Origin: UBA952 sp044361535
Lineage (GTDB): Bacteria > Bacteroidota > Bacteroidia > Flavobacteriales_D > Crocinitomicaceae
DNA length: 64,000 nucleotides
Direction: 5' to 3'
NCBI GenBank assembly: GCA_044361535.1
Contig: JBIKIQ010000014.1
Coordinates: 28,988 to 92,987 of the forward strand
The notes under the pieces were generated by a model that did no database searches, had not been told where the DNA came from, and saw only the letters and a program-made list of their open reading frames with translations. Position numbers and translations under genes: made by a program. Shown in pieces: positions 35,093-44,273 of this stretch (position 1 is the stretch's first letter; each line of letters starts with the position of its first letter).

Positions 35093-35596
35093 TCAAATTT
35101 TTCGAACATAACTTTTGGGTACATGTACCACAAATCGTTGCTCGATACTTTCAATTTCTACAATTAGTTTATGTGTACGACTAACTTCCAAAGATGTTGC
35201 AATAAGGCCTTGAAATGGACCTCGTATTACTTCTACTTTATCCCCTGTTTCTACATTCAAATAATCCTCCTTCTCAAATTCTTGGTTTTCTTGTAATAAA
35301 ATCCTTAAATTTTGAATTTCATAGGATCGAACTTTTGCTGGCTTTCCTAAAAAATGAAGGAGAGAATGAAATCCAACAACATTGTATAAAACTTTCAACT
35401 CATCTTCTTTACAATGAATAAATAAGGTGGACGAAATTAGAGGTACTTCAATTTTCTTTTTTCTATCACTCCATTGTCGAATAGTTGTTACCACTGGTAA
35501 ATACACCTCTAAGCCTAGAGATTCAAGACGCTCAAAGACTTTTTTTTCAGCTCTTGAATTTGTTTTTATCACATACCAATTTGATTCAGAATCCAT
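35093..35596 (-). CDS. upxY: UpxY/RfaH-like NusG paralogue (operon-specific antiterminator)
   Basis: A NusG-type protein of 167 residues: an NGN domain (~1-105, WYVIKTNSRAEKKV at the start, VYLPVV, RKKKIEVPLISS) followed by a KOW domain (~112-167, VETGDKVEVIRGPFQGL). Its place as first gene of a capsule operon is typical of UpxY proteins of Bacteroides, which let RNA polymerase read through long polysaccharide operons. It thus likely controls the 25-gene block downstream. A -7 box lies 41 bases before the ATG. Confidence 0.88.
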   Translation of the reverse strand: MDSESNWYVIKTNSRAEKKVFERLESLGLEVYLPVVTTIRQWSDRKKKIEVPLISSTLFIHCKEDELKVLYNVVGFHSLLHFLGKPAKVRSYEIQNLRILLQENQEFEKEDYLNVETGDKVEVIRGPFQGLIATSLEVSRTHKLIVEIESIEQRFVVHVPKSYVRKI

Positions 35597-35636
35597 GTTA
35601 CCTACTTATTCTAATTTATTCTCTGAATAATACAAG

Positions 35637-35644
35637 CAAAGATA
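35637..35644 (-). promoter_or_regulatory. Putative -7 box of the upxY operon
   Basis: On the minus strand the octamer reads TATCTTTG, a full match to TAnnTTTG. It would give a leader of roughly 35 bases before the upxY ATG. No clear -33 TTG at standard spacing was seen. Confidence 0.5.
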
Positions 35645-35674
35645 TTAATTTAGCAAGGTTTAAAGTTAAAACTC

Positions 35675-37330
35675 ATGTTAAAAAATCACGTTAAATATAG
35701 CTTCCTTCAAGGAATTATCGTTTTATCTCTGACTTTGACCTCATGTTACAAAGGAATCGAAGTCGATCTTGTCATACATAATGGGAAAATTCACACTATG
35801 AATGATAAAAATCAGGTTGTGGAGGCTGTAGCTATTAAGGATGGAAAAATCCTTGAAATAGGCCCAAATCAACAAATATTAAATAAATATAATGCGGAAA
35901 AGGTTGTGGATGCTCAAAGTAGAGACATTTATCCCGGTTTAACAGATGCACACGGACACATACTTTCATATATAAAGCAAAAACTTAGTGTGGACTTAGT
36001 CGGATCTAAATCCTACAAAGAAATGATTTCAAGAATTGAAAAATACCAAACAATAAAAAAACGCAAGATTATTGTCGGAAGAGGATGGGATCAGTCCTTA
36101 TGGGGCTCAAAAGATTTACCCACAAATGAGCAACTTAATAAATATTTTCCTTCCACACCTATTTGCTTATACCGAATTGATGGCCACGCGGCTCTTGTAA
36201 ATGATGCCATGTTAAAGCTAGCCGGAATAAATTCTTCAACGTCGGTAGAAGGTGGGATAATTGATTTAAAAGATAATAAACCAACAGGGTTGTTAATTGA
36301 TAATTCAATGAATCTGGTTAACAAATTACTACCAGAATTCCCCTCAAAGGAAAAAATTGAAGCATTAGAAGAAATTCAAGAAGAATTGTTTCAATATGGA
36401 ATTACAGGAGTTCATGAGGCTGGGATTGAATTTCAAGACATTTCCTTTTTCAAAAATCTAATAGACAAGGATATTTTAAAATTGAATATTTATGCTATGT
36501 TACTACCAAGTAAAGAAAATATAGACTTTGCTTCAAAATCAGGTAAATATGTATATAAAAATTTATCCATTCGATCATTCAAGGTTTTTGGTGACGGAGC
36601 TCTTGGATCAAGGGGAGCCTGTTTAAAAGAACATTATGAGGATCACCACGGACATTTTGGAATGTTAACAACTTCTCTTTCTGAAATGGAAACAATCGCT
36701 CAACTATGCGAGAAATTAGGATATCAAATGAATACACACGCCATAGGAGACTCAACAAATTCAACCTTACTTAAGTTATATGAGTCTGTATATTCTAAAA
36801 ACAAAGACCATCGGTGGAGAATTGAGCATGCTCAAGTTGTTGATCCAAATGAGATCAACTGGTTTGGAAAATTTGGAGTGTTTCCGTCTGTTCAACCTAC
36901 TCACGCTGTTAGTGATCAACGTTGGGCAAAGGATCGCTTGGGTGAAAACAGAATGAAAGGTGCATATGCCTATAAATCATTGTTAAACAGCTACGGAATG
37001 CTTGCCATAGGTACAGATTTTCCAGTTGAATTAACCAATCCATTTCTCACGATACATGCTGCCGTTCAGCGAAAAGACAAAAACAATTTTCCATCAAATG
37101 GATTTTATGCCAATGAATCTATTCAGCTCGACGAATGTCTTAAAGGAATGACAATTTGGGCTGCATTTGCATCCTTTGATGAAGGTCGATTAGGAAGCAT
37201 AGAAATCGGAAAAGATGCCACGCTTGTAATCTTTGAAAAAACCATCGAATCTACAGATAGGTATTCAGAAAATTTTGCCTGGAAAACCTATATTAAAGGA
37301 ATTAACGTTTACGCATCGGATGAATTATAA
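35675..37330 (+). CDS. YtcJ-like amidohydrolase (amidohydrolase 3 family), lipoprotein
   Basis: A lipoprotein signal ends at LTSC (Cys24). The metal-binding HxH is in DAHGH (His93, His95). The protein follows the YtcJ/amidohydrolase-3 pattern: GRGWDQSLWG, IDGHAALVN, FGDGALGSRGA, RIEHAQVV and GTDFPVE. Members hydrolyse amide-type bonds of unknown natural substrates. The lipid anchor places it on the periplasmic side of a membrane. It is a single plus-strand gene between two minus-strand blocks, divergent from upxY. Confidence 0.85.
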   Translation: MLKNHVKYSFLQGIIVLSLTLTSCYKGIEVDLVIHNGKIHTMNDKNQVVEAVAIKDGKILEIGPNQQILNKYNAEKVVDAQSRDIYPGLTDAHGHILSYIKQKLSVDLVGSKSYKEMISRIEKYQTIKKRKIIVGRGWDQSLWGSKDLPTNEQLNKYFPSTPICLYRIDGHAALVNDAMLKLAGINSSTSVEGGIIDLKDNKPTGLLIDNSMNLVNKLLPEFPSKEKIEALEEIQEELFQYGITGVHEAGIEFQDISFFKNLIDKDILKLNIYAMLLPSKENIDFASKSGKYVYKNLSIRSFKVFGDGALGSRGACLKEHYEDHHGHFGMLTTSLSEMETIAQLCEKLGYQMNTHAIGDSTNSTLLKLYESVYSKNKDHRWRIEHAQVVDPNEINWFGKFGVFPSVQPTHAVSDQRWAKDRLGENRMKGAYAYKSLLNSYGMLAIGTDFPVELTNPFLTIHAAVQRKDKNNFPSNGFYANESIQLDECLKGMTIWAAFASFDEGRLGSIEIGKDATLVIFEKTIESTDRYSENFAWKTYIKGINVYASDEL

Positions 37331-37384
37331 ATAAAAAGAAACTGTATCTCGAAACTTAATTCTTCCAAATTCAACGCCAATTGT

Positions 37385-39040
37385 TTAATTCAATAATCTA
37401 CGCAATATTTTCCCGACATTTGATTTTGGCAATTCATCCCTGAACACGACCTCACGAGGTACTTTATAACCAGTAAGTAGTTTTCGACTTGCCTCGATAA
37501 CCTCATTTTCTGTTAATGTTGGATCCTTTCTCACAACATATGCTTTAACGAATTCGGTACCATCTGGATTCTTTTCACCCCTCACCCCTACTTCCAATAC
37601 TTTCGGATTTTCAGCAATTGCTTTTTCAACTTCATTTGGATAAACGTTAAATCCTGAAACCAAAATCATTTCTTTTTTTCGATCTACAATTTTAAAGAAT
37701 CCATCCTCTTCCATCACTCCTATATCACCTGTTAGAAAGAAATCACCCAACATACACTTTGCTGTTTCATCGGGTCTATTCCAATATCCTTTCATCACTT
37801 GAGGTCCTTTGATGCCAATTTCTCCAGGTTGACCAACGGCAACCTCATTTCCGTTATCATCAAAGAGTTTAATCTCTGTATTTGGCAAAGGCAATCCAAT
37901 CGAACCTCTTCGATGAGTTCCATTTATAGGATTGATTGTAGCTGCAGGACTCGTTTCAGATAATCCATAGGCCTCTAGTAGCGGACTGTTTGTGAGTTTT
38001 TCCCAACGTTCTGCAACAACATCTTGAACAGCCATTCCACCACCCAACGATATTTTTAATTTAGTAAAATCTAAGTTCCTAAATGCTTCTTGATTTAACA
38101 ACCCATTAAACAAGGTGTTTACGCCGGTAATAATTGAAAAAGGATTCTTTTTCAAATCCTTACAAAAAGCTTTCATATCCCTTGGGTTTGTTATAAGTAC
38201 GTTCACTGCACCATAGCGAAAAAACACAATACAATTGGCGGTAAGAGCAAAAATATGATACATTGGAAGGGCAGTAATTATCGTGTCTTCCCCGTCCTTA
38301 AAAAGAGGATGAATCCATTCTTCAACTTGTTGAACGTTGGCACACAAATTCCCATGAGATAAACTTGCACCTTTTGAAACACCTGTTGTACCGCCTGTAT
38401 ATTGTAAAAATGCTAAATCGTTAGAGGTGATCTCAACCGAAACACCTTTTTTTGACTTGTGTTCGCCCAAAATTTTCTTTAATGGAATTGCGTGACTAAT
38501 CGTGTAAGAAGGAACCATCTTTTTAACATTCCTTACAACAAAATTGGTAATTGCACCTTTTACCATTCCTAACATATCGCCGATAGTTGTTGTAATGACT
38601 GTTTCTATTTGCGTATCCCCTAGAATACTTTCTAAGTTAGAAGCAAAATTCTCTAAAATTATAATTGCCTTAGCTCCAGAATCCTTGTATTGATGACGCA
38701 TTTCCTCTGATGTATAGAGAGGATTGGTATTTACAATGACTAAACCCGCTTTTAAACAAGCAAAAATAGTAATTGGAAATTGCAATAAATTAGGCATTTG
38801 AAGAGCAATGCGATCACCCTTTTTTAGCGACGTTTTATTTTGAAAAAACCATACCAATGCGTCAACATATGCATTTACCTCATTAAATGTAAGCGTAACA
38901 TCCATATTTTTATAGGCCACCTTATTTCCATATTTCGCAACAGATTCATCAAAGATATTTACAATATTCTCGTACCTGTTTAAATTTATTGTAGCATTTA
39001 CAAAATCAGGATAACTGTTAAACCAAGGTTGTGCGTTCAT
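37385..39040 (-). CDS. fadD: Long-chain fatty acyl-CoA synthetase (AMP-binding family)
   Basis: The AMP-binding signature YTGGTTGVSKGA (214-225), the motif YGLSETSPA, and the late FLTGDIG and FKIVDRKKEMI segments identify an acyl-CoA synthetase. PKSNVGKILRR near the end carries the catalytic lysine. Overall pattern and length (551) fit FadD-like long-chain enzymes, which activate fatty acids with ATP and CoA. The gene lies 34 bases after acs on the same strand, so both probably form one operon that interrupts the polysaccharide genes. Confidence 0.87.
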   Translation of the reverse strand: MNAQPWFNSYPDFVNATINLNRYENIVNIFDESVAKYGNKVAYKNMDVTLTFNEVNAYVDALVWFFQNKTSLKKGDRIALQMPNLLQFPITIFACLKAGLVIVNTNPLYTSEEMRHQYKDSGAKAIIILENFASNLESILGDTQIETVITTTIGDMLGMVKGAITNFVVRNVKKMVPSYTISHAIPLKKILGEHKSKKGVSVEITSNDLAFLQYTGGTTGVSKGASLSHGNLCANVQQVEEWIHPLFKDGEDTIITALPMYHIFALTANCIVFFRYGAVNVLITNPRDMKAFCKDLKKNPFSIITGVNTLFNGLLNQEAFRNLDFTKLKISLGGGMAVQDVVAERWEKLTNSPLLEAYGLSETSPAATINPINGTHRRGSIGLPLPNTEIKLFDDNGNEVAVGQPGEIGIKGPQVMKGYWNRPDETAKCMLGDFFLTGDIGVMEEDGFFKIVDRKKEMILVSGFNVYPNEVEKAIAENPKVLEVGVRGEKNPDGTEFVKAYVVRKDPTLTENEVIEASRKLLTGYKVPREVVFRDELPKSNVGKILRRLLN

Positions 39041-39074
39041 ATAATTTAGTTAAGAATGTTATAAATTTACAATT

Positions 39075-40979
39075 TTATAATGAATTAATTTTTATTTCAT
39101 CGACCACCTCAGGATTGAGTAATGTTGATATATCTCCAAAATTTGAAAAATCACCTTCTGCAATTTTCCGTAGAATTCTTCGCATTATTTTACCCGATCT
39201 TGTTTTAGGTAAACCGGAAACGAATTGTATTTTATCGAGTTTGGCAATAGGGCCAATTTGATCAGAAATTAGTTGATTTATTTCTTTTCTTAGCAATTCA
39301 ACTTCTCCTTTCTCCACCCCTTCTTTAAAAGAGACAAAGCCATACAATGCATTTCCTTTTATATCGTGAGGAAAACCAACTACTGCTGATTCAGCAATAA
39401 CGGGATGTTCATTTATAGCATCCTCAATTGGAGCAGTTCCAAGGTTATGACCAGAAACAATAATTACATCATCAACTCGACCTGTGATTCTGTAGTTTCC
39501 TTTGGCATCTCGTAAAGCACCATCGCCCGTAAAATAGTATCCGGGGTATGCTGTAAAATACGTTTCTTTGTAGCGTTGGTGGTCTCCCCATATTGTACGA
39601 GCAATTGAAGGCCAAGGAAATTTAATACACAGATTACCAGATACATCATTTCCTATTATTTCATTCTTATGATCGTCCATCAATGCAGGTTGAACACCGG
39701 GCAGTGGCAGAGTAGCGAAAGTTGGAATTAAATCTGTTATTCCAGGTAGAGGAGAAATGAGTATTCCGCCGGTTTCGGTTTGCCACCATGTATCAACAAT
39801 CGGACATTTTTTATTTCCAATATTTTCAAAATACCAAGTCCATGCCTCTTCATTTATGGGTTCGCCTACACTTCCTAAAATCCTTAAGGAAGCAAGTTCA
39901 TACTTATTTACCCAATTAATTGATTCTTTTGCTAATGAACGAATAGCGGTTGGCGCAGTGTAAAATTGAGTTACTTTATGTTTATCAATCACTTCCCAAA
40001 ATCTACCAAAATCAGGGAAAGATGGAACTCCTTCAAACAATACGGATGTTGCGCCATTTAACAGAGGGCCGTAAACAATATACGAATGACCCGTTATCCA
40101 ACCCACATCGGCTGTGCACCAATAAACATCATTTTCATTGTATTGAAAAACATTTTGAAAAGTGTAGCCAACATAAACCATGTACCCTCCTGTGGTATGC
40201 ATCATTCCTTTTGGCTTACCCGTTGATCCTGATGTATATAGAATAAAAAGCGGGTCTTCAGCGTCCATTAATTCAGGTTCGCAAGTATCACCAACAGTTT
40301 TTAATTCATTTTTCAAAAGTAAATCTCTGTTTTCAACAAAATTAATAGCTTGAAAAGTACGCTCAACAACAAGAACTTTCTCGACGGTTGGACACGAAAT
40401 AAGAGCTTCATCCACAATCGATTTTAAATCAATTATTTTATTTCCTCGATACGCACCGTCTGAAGTAATAACGAGTTTTGCTGAACAATCATCAATGCGT
40501 GAAGCGAGAGCTCCCGAAGAAAAACCAGCAAAAACCACCGAATGAATAGCTCCAATTCTTGCACATGCCAAGACACTCACTACTAATTCGGGAATCATCG
40601 GTAAATAAATACAAACACGATCTCCTTTTTTAATTCCTTGCTTATGAAGGACATTCGCTAATTTACAAACACGAATGTACAGATCATTGTATGTGATTTC
40701 TTGAACTTCTTCCTCCGGGTTATTAGGTTCAAATAGGAAGGCTGTTTTCTCTCCATTTGATTCTAAATGACGATCCAGGCAATTTACAGTAATGTTTGTT
40801 TTACCGCCTTCAAACCATGAAAATTGAGCCTCCTCCATGGAAAATTTTAATACAGATTCCCAGGGTTTTTCCCACCAAAAATCAGATGCTATTTCACTCC
40901 AAAACTCTTCTGGATTAGCAAGAGACTTTTCGTAAGCGGATTCAAATTCAACTTTACTTTTTAAGAAATATGAGGACAT
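39075..40979 (-). CDS. acs: Acetyl-CoA synthetase
   Basis: At 634 residues it has the normal length for Acs. Diagnostic segments are LYTSGSTGKPKG (247-258), TADVGWITGHSYIVYGPL, DTWWQTETGG and PGYYFTGDGA. The C-terminal PKTRSGKIMRR contains Lys597, the residue controlled by acetylation in this family. It makes acetyl-CoA from acetate, ATP and CoA in the cytoplasm. A -7 box ends only four bases before the ATG, which would give an almost leaderless transcript. Confidence 0.94.
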   Translation of the reverse strand: MSSYFLKSKVEFESAYEKSLANPEEFWSEIASDFWWEKPWESVLKFSMEEAQFSWFEGGKTNITVNCLDRHLESNGEKTAFLFEPNNPEEEVQEITYNDLYIRVCKLANVLHKQGIKKGDRVCIYLPMIPELVVSVLACARIGAIHSVVFAGFSSGALASRIDDCSAKLVITSDGAYRGNKIIDLKSIVDEALISCPTVEKVLVVERTFQAINFVENRDLLLKNELKTVGDTCEPELMDAEDPLFILYTSGSTGKPKGMMHTTGGYMVYVGYTFQNVFQYNENDVYWCTADVGWITGHSYIVYGPLLNGATSVLFEGVPSFPDFGRFWEVIDKHKVTQFYTAPTAIRSLAKESINWVNKYELASLRILGSVGEPINEEAWTWYFENIGNKKCPIVDTWWQTETGGILISPLPGITDLIPTFATLPLPGVQPALMDDHKNEIIGNDVSGNLCIKFPWPSIARTIWGDHQRYKETYFTAYPGYYFTGDGALRDAKGNYRITGRVDDVIIVSGHNLGTAPIEDAINEHPVIAESAVVGFPHDIKGNALYGFVSFKEGVEKGEVELLRKEINQLISDQIGPIAKLDKIQFVSGLPKTRSGKIMRRILRKIAEGDFSNFGDISTLLNPEVVDEIKINSL

Positions 40980-40983
40980 ACTA

Positions 40984-40991
40984 CAAATTTA
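40984..40991 (-). promoter_or_regulatory. Putative -7 box of acs-fadD
   Basis: The minus strand reads TAAATTTG, a full TAnnTTTG match, four bases before the acs ATG. If used, transcription would start at or next to the start codon. Confidence 0.4.
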
Positions 40992-41154
40992 TGGTACTGC
41001 TAAAGATATAAATAAAACCAATAAAATTGAGGGGGAAATAAAAATTGTTTTGGTAATCTGAAATAGGGAAATGGTTAAATCGTTGAAACGATTTTTAATT
41101 CCCAAAATGCATTCTATAGGTGCGGGATTAATCCCGTAACTATGGGATAATCAA
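40992..41154. other. Intergenic region with small hairpins
   Basis: This spacer lies between acs and the CpsB-like gene. It holds a short inverted repeat (41078-41095, arms AAATCGT/ACGATTT), a GGGATTAATCCC palindrome near 41124-41135, and an imperfect copy (41131-41148) of the ATCCCG...CGGGAT palindrome found near the 5S gene. No gene-sized reading frame is convincing. The hairpins may end transcription of the second sugar operon. Confidence 0.45.
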
Positions 41155-41904
41155 TCACAAAATCGTGTTCTTCAAAGGAATTTGCCCCAATTTATGGAAG
41201 TATTTTGTTTTGATGGTTTCTTCCAGAAGGCCTAAATGCTCTATGCGGTGACAATCTGTACCTACAAAATCAATTGCTTGATTGTCGATTAAGGCTTCGG
41301 CTTGTTTTTTAATTCCTGGACCGTAATTTCCGGTAAGTGAATTCAGATTTAGTTGAATATTGATACCTTTTTGACGCCATTCTATCGCTTGATCAACTTT
41401 TCCAAGGTAATACATGTAACGCTCAAAATGGGCAATTACCACGCGATAACCCGATGATTGTAAATCGAAGAACAATTGATCTACGTATTGCGGAGGTGAA
41501 TGAAAGCCAAACTCAATCAGCACGTAATCATCACCAAAAGTAAGGAGTTCCTTGTTTTTAATTTTTGGTAATAACGTTTCGTCAAAATAATATTCTGCTG
41601 CCGCCTCAATTTGAATCTTCATACCCAATGATTGAATCTCCTCCCTGACCTTTTCAAGTCCACCTAATATAATTTCAGGCGTATTAGGAAAAGAATCAGA
41701 CATGATATGAGGTGTAGTGATCACCTTTTTATATCCAAGATTCTCAAATTTTGCCAGCATTGCAATGGTCTGATCCATCGATTGAGAACCGTCATCAATT
41801 CCAGGTATAAGATGACTGTGAATATCTGTTTTAATTTGTGAGATGCTAAACGCACGTATTTCTTCCTCGTTTGCACCACCAAATAAACGACTAAAAAAAC
41901 CCAT
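41155..41904 (-). CDS. CpsB/CapC-type protein tyrosine phosphatase (PHP family)
   Basis: The chain has the PHP-type metal motifs DIHSHLIPGIDDG (His29, His31), TTPH, IAHFERY and GTDCHR. This matches CpsB/YwqE tyrosine phosphatases that remove phosphate from the tyrosine cluster of capsule BY-kinases. The likely substrate here is the Gly-Tyr tail of the Wzc-like kinase, although the two genes are 35 kb apart. It is the last gene of the second sugar operon, 5 bases after the rmlB-like gene. Confidence 0.88.
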   Translation of the reverse strand: MGFFSRLFGGANEEEIRAFSISQIKTDIHSHLIPGIDDGSQSMDQTIAMLAKFENLGYKKVITTPHIMSDSFPNTPEIILGGLEKVREEIQSLGMKIQIEAAAEYYFDETLLPKIKNKELLTFGDDYVLIEFGFHSPPQYVDQLFFDLQSSGYRVVIAHFERYMYYLGKVDQAIEWRQKGINIQLNLNSLTGNYGPGIKKQAEALIDNQAIDFVGTDCHRIEHLGLLEETIKTKYFHKLGQIPLKNTIL

Positions 41905-41909
41905 GTGTT

Positions 41910-42968
41910 TTATCTATTATCGTACATCTTTTCGTAATATTCCTTGTACGATCCGCTTGTTACTTTATTTACCCACTCTTGATTTCCCAAATACCAATCA
42001 ACTGTTTTAGACAATCCCTCTTCAAATTTTATCGATGGTCGCCAGTTTAATTCATTTTCCAACTTAGATGCATCAATGGCATAACGCTTATCATGCCCAG
42101 CACGATCAGTGACATAGGTAATTAATTTTTCAGATTCTCCGTTTTCTCTACCAAGTTTTTCATCCATAAGTTGACATAGAAAACGAACCAATTCAATATT
42201 CGTCCATTCATTCAAGCCACCCACGTTATAGGATTCCCCCACTCTTCCCTGATGAAAAATGGTATCGATTGCACTAGCATGATCTTCTACCCATAACCAA
42301 TCTCGGATATTATCTCCTTTGCCATAAACTGGAAGCGGCTTATTATGTTGAATATTGTGAATCATCAATGGAATCAATTTCTCTGGAAAATGATGACTTC
42401 CATAATTATTGGAGCAATTAGACATTTTAATTGGAAGACCATATGTGTGATAATAGGCCATGACAAAATGATCTGACGAAGCTTTTGAGGCAGAATAGGG
42501 ACTACGTGGGTCATACGAAGTAGATTCAGTAAACAAACCTTCGTCTCCCAAACTTCCATATACCTCATCGGTAGAAACGTGGTGAAAAACATGTGATGAA
42601 CCCGACCAATTTTCTTTTGCTGCTTGCAATAAATTTACCGTACCAACAACGTTTGTCATCACAAAATCCATGGGGCCTTCTATAGATCTATCAACATGAG
42701 ATTCAGCTGCCAAATGAATAACGTCTGTAATTTGATACTTAGTAAAAATCGAACGAACAGCTGCTGCATCAACTATATCTACTTTTTCAAAACGATAATT
42801 GGGTGAGTTTTCTACATCCTTCAAATTTTCTAGATTACCTGCATAGGTTAGCTTATCTAAATTTACGACTAAATAATCAGGGTAAATTCTCAATAATCTG
42901 CGTACAACATGGGAACCAATAAATCCGGCTCCACCAGTAATTAAAACTCGCTTTTTGTATGCTTCCAT
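41910..42968 (-). CDS. rfbB: dTDP-glucose 4,6-dehydratase
   Basis: The extended SDR has TGGAGFIGS (11-19), LAAESHVDRSI, STDEVYGSL and YSASKASSDH, the specific pattern of RmlB/RfbB. The product, dTDP-4-keto-6-deoxyglucose, feeds rhamnose and other deoxysugars. Genes for RmlA, RmlC and RmlD are not in the window, so the final sugar is unknown. Start and upstream stop overlap by one base. Confidence 0.92.
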   Translation of the reverse strand: MEAYKKRVLITGGAGFIGSHVVRRLLRIYPDYLVVNLDKLTYAGNLENLKDVENSPNYRFEKVDIVDAAAVRSIFTKYQITDVIHLAAESHVDRSIEGPMDFVMTNVVGTVNLLQAAKENWSGSSHVFHHVSTDEVYGSLGDEGLFTESTSYDPRSPYSASKASSDHFVMAYYHTYGLPIKMSNCSNNYGSHHFPEKLIPLMIHNIQHNKPLPVYGKGDNIRDWLWVEDHASAIDTIFHQGRVGESYNVGGLNEWTNIELVRFLCQLMDEKLGRENGESEKLITYVTDRAGHDKRYAIDASKLENELNWRPSIKFEEGLSKTVDWYLGNQEWVNKVTSGSYKEYYEKMYDNR

Positions 42969-44272
42969 TACAAACTCCAGTATTCGATTTCTTTAATTTG
43001 ATCTTTGTATATTCCTTTCACATCTACAAAGATTCCTTTTCCGTCTTTTAACAATCCTTTGAAATAATTTTCATTCAATCCCATGTACTCTTTGTGATTT
43101 ACTGCAACAATTATCGCATCGTAATCATTAGAAGCATTTGAAATTAAAGGAACACCATATTCGTGTTGCATTTCATCAGAATCAGCATGTGGATCAATCA
43201 TATCAACATGAACTTGGTATGATTTCAATTCATTCACAATATCAATTACTTTTGAATTTCTTATATCGCTCACATCTTCCTTAAATGTTGCTCCCATGAC
43301 AAGAACTTTTGACTCCTGAACAATTTTACCTTGAGCAATCATTTTCTTAACGGTTTGCTTTGCGATATAAAATCCCATTGAATCATTAACGTATCTTCCA
43401 CTCGTAATCACTTTGGAATGATAACCAGCTTGTTGTGCCTTATGTGTTAAATAATACGGATCCACTCCAATGCAATGTCCTCCAACTAAACCTGGACGGA
43501 AAGGCAAGAAGTTCCATTTCGTTCCTGCTGCCTCTAATACATCAAATGTGTTTATTTTCAGCTTATTAAATATAATTGATAATTCGTTTATCAAAGCAAT
43601 ATTAACGTCACGCTGCGTATTTTCGATAATCTTAGCAGCCTCTGCAACCTTAATGGTTGGTGCTCTATGAACACCAGCTGTAACAACTAACTCATACGTT
43701 TTGGCAATTTGCTCTAAGGATTCTTCACAACAACCAGAGGCAACTTTTATAACATTTTGCAAAGTGTGTTGCTTGTCTCCCGGATTAATTCTTTCGGGTG
43801 AATACCCAACTTTAAAATCTTCCTTAAACTTCAATCCAGAAATTTCTTCCAAGACTGGAATGCAATCCTCTTCCGTACATCCAGGATAAACTGTAGATTC
43901 ATACACAACATAATCACCTTTCTTCAAGACCTTACCAACAGTTCTACTTGCGCCTAATAATGGCTTCAAATCAGGAAGATTAGCCTCGTCAATTGGTGTT
44001 GGAACAGCTACGACGAAAAAATTAACATCTTTCAAATCGTTGATGTCTGCTGAAAAAAGAATATCACATCCTTCAAAATCTTTGGCTTCCAGTTCATTAC
44101 TAGGGTCAATTTGATTTTTCATCATATCAACTCTACCTTGATTGATGTCGAAACCAACGACTTTTATCTTACGCGCAAACTCAAGTGCTATAGGTAATCC
44201 CACATAGCCTAAGCCAATTACAGCAAGTTTTGCTTCCTTATTGATCAGTCGATCATACATTAAATTACTCAT
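42968..44272 (-). CDS. tviB: UDP-HexNAc 6-dehydrogenase (TviB/WbpO-like)
   Basis: A nucleotide sugar dehydrogenase with GLGYVGLP (20-27), PTPIDEAN, YSPERINPGD and the GGHCIGVDPYYL segment, where the usual catalytic cysteine lies. These are hallmarks of the TviB/WbpO/WecC branch, which oxidises UDP-GlcNAc or UDP-GalNAc to the uronic acid. Here it most likely supplies UDP-GlcNAcA to the Wlb/Wbp enzymes next to it and to the TviC-like epimerase in the other operon. It follows the WlbA-like gene with a 1-base gap. Confidence 0.88.
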   Translation of the reverse strand: MSNLMYDRLINKEAKLAVIGLGYVGLPIALEFARKIKVVGFDINQGRVDMMKNQIDPSNELEAKDFEGCDILFSADINDLKDVNFFVVAVPTPIDEANLPDLKPLLGASRTVGKVLKKGDYVVYESTVYPGCTEEDCIPVLEEISGLKFKEDFKVGYSPERINPGDKQHTLQNVIKVASGCCEESLEQIAKTYELVVTAGVHRAPTIKVAEAAKIIENTQRDVNIALINELSIIFNKLKINTFDVLEAAGTKWNFLPFRPGLVGGHCIGVDPYYLTHKAQQAGYHSKVITSGRYVNDSMGFYIAKQTVKKMIAQGKIVQESKVLVMGATFKEDVSDIRNSKVIDIVNELKSYQVHVDMIDPHADSDEMQHEYGVPLISNASNDYDAIIVAVNHKEYMGLNENYFKGLLKDGKGIFVDVKGIYKDQIKEIEYWSL

Positions 44273-44273
44273 A

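Noticed and set aside
39075..40979. acs and fadD as part of the polysaccharide pathway
   Set aside because: Both are standard metabolic enzymes with their own promoter box; nothing in sequence ties them to the sugar genes.
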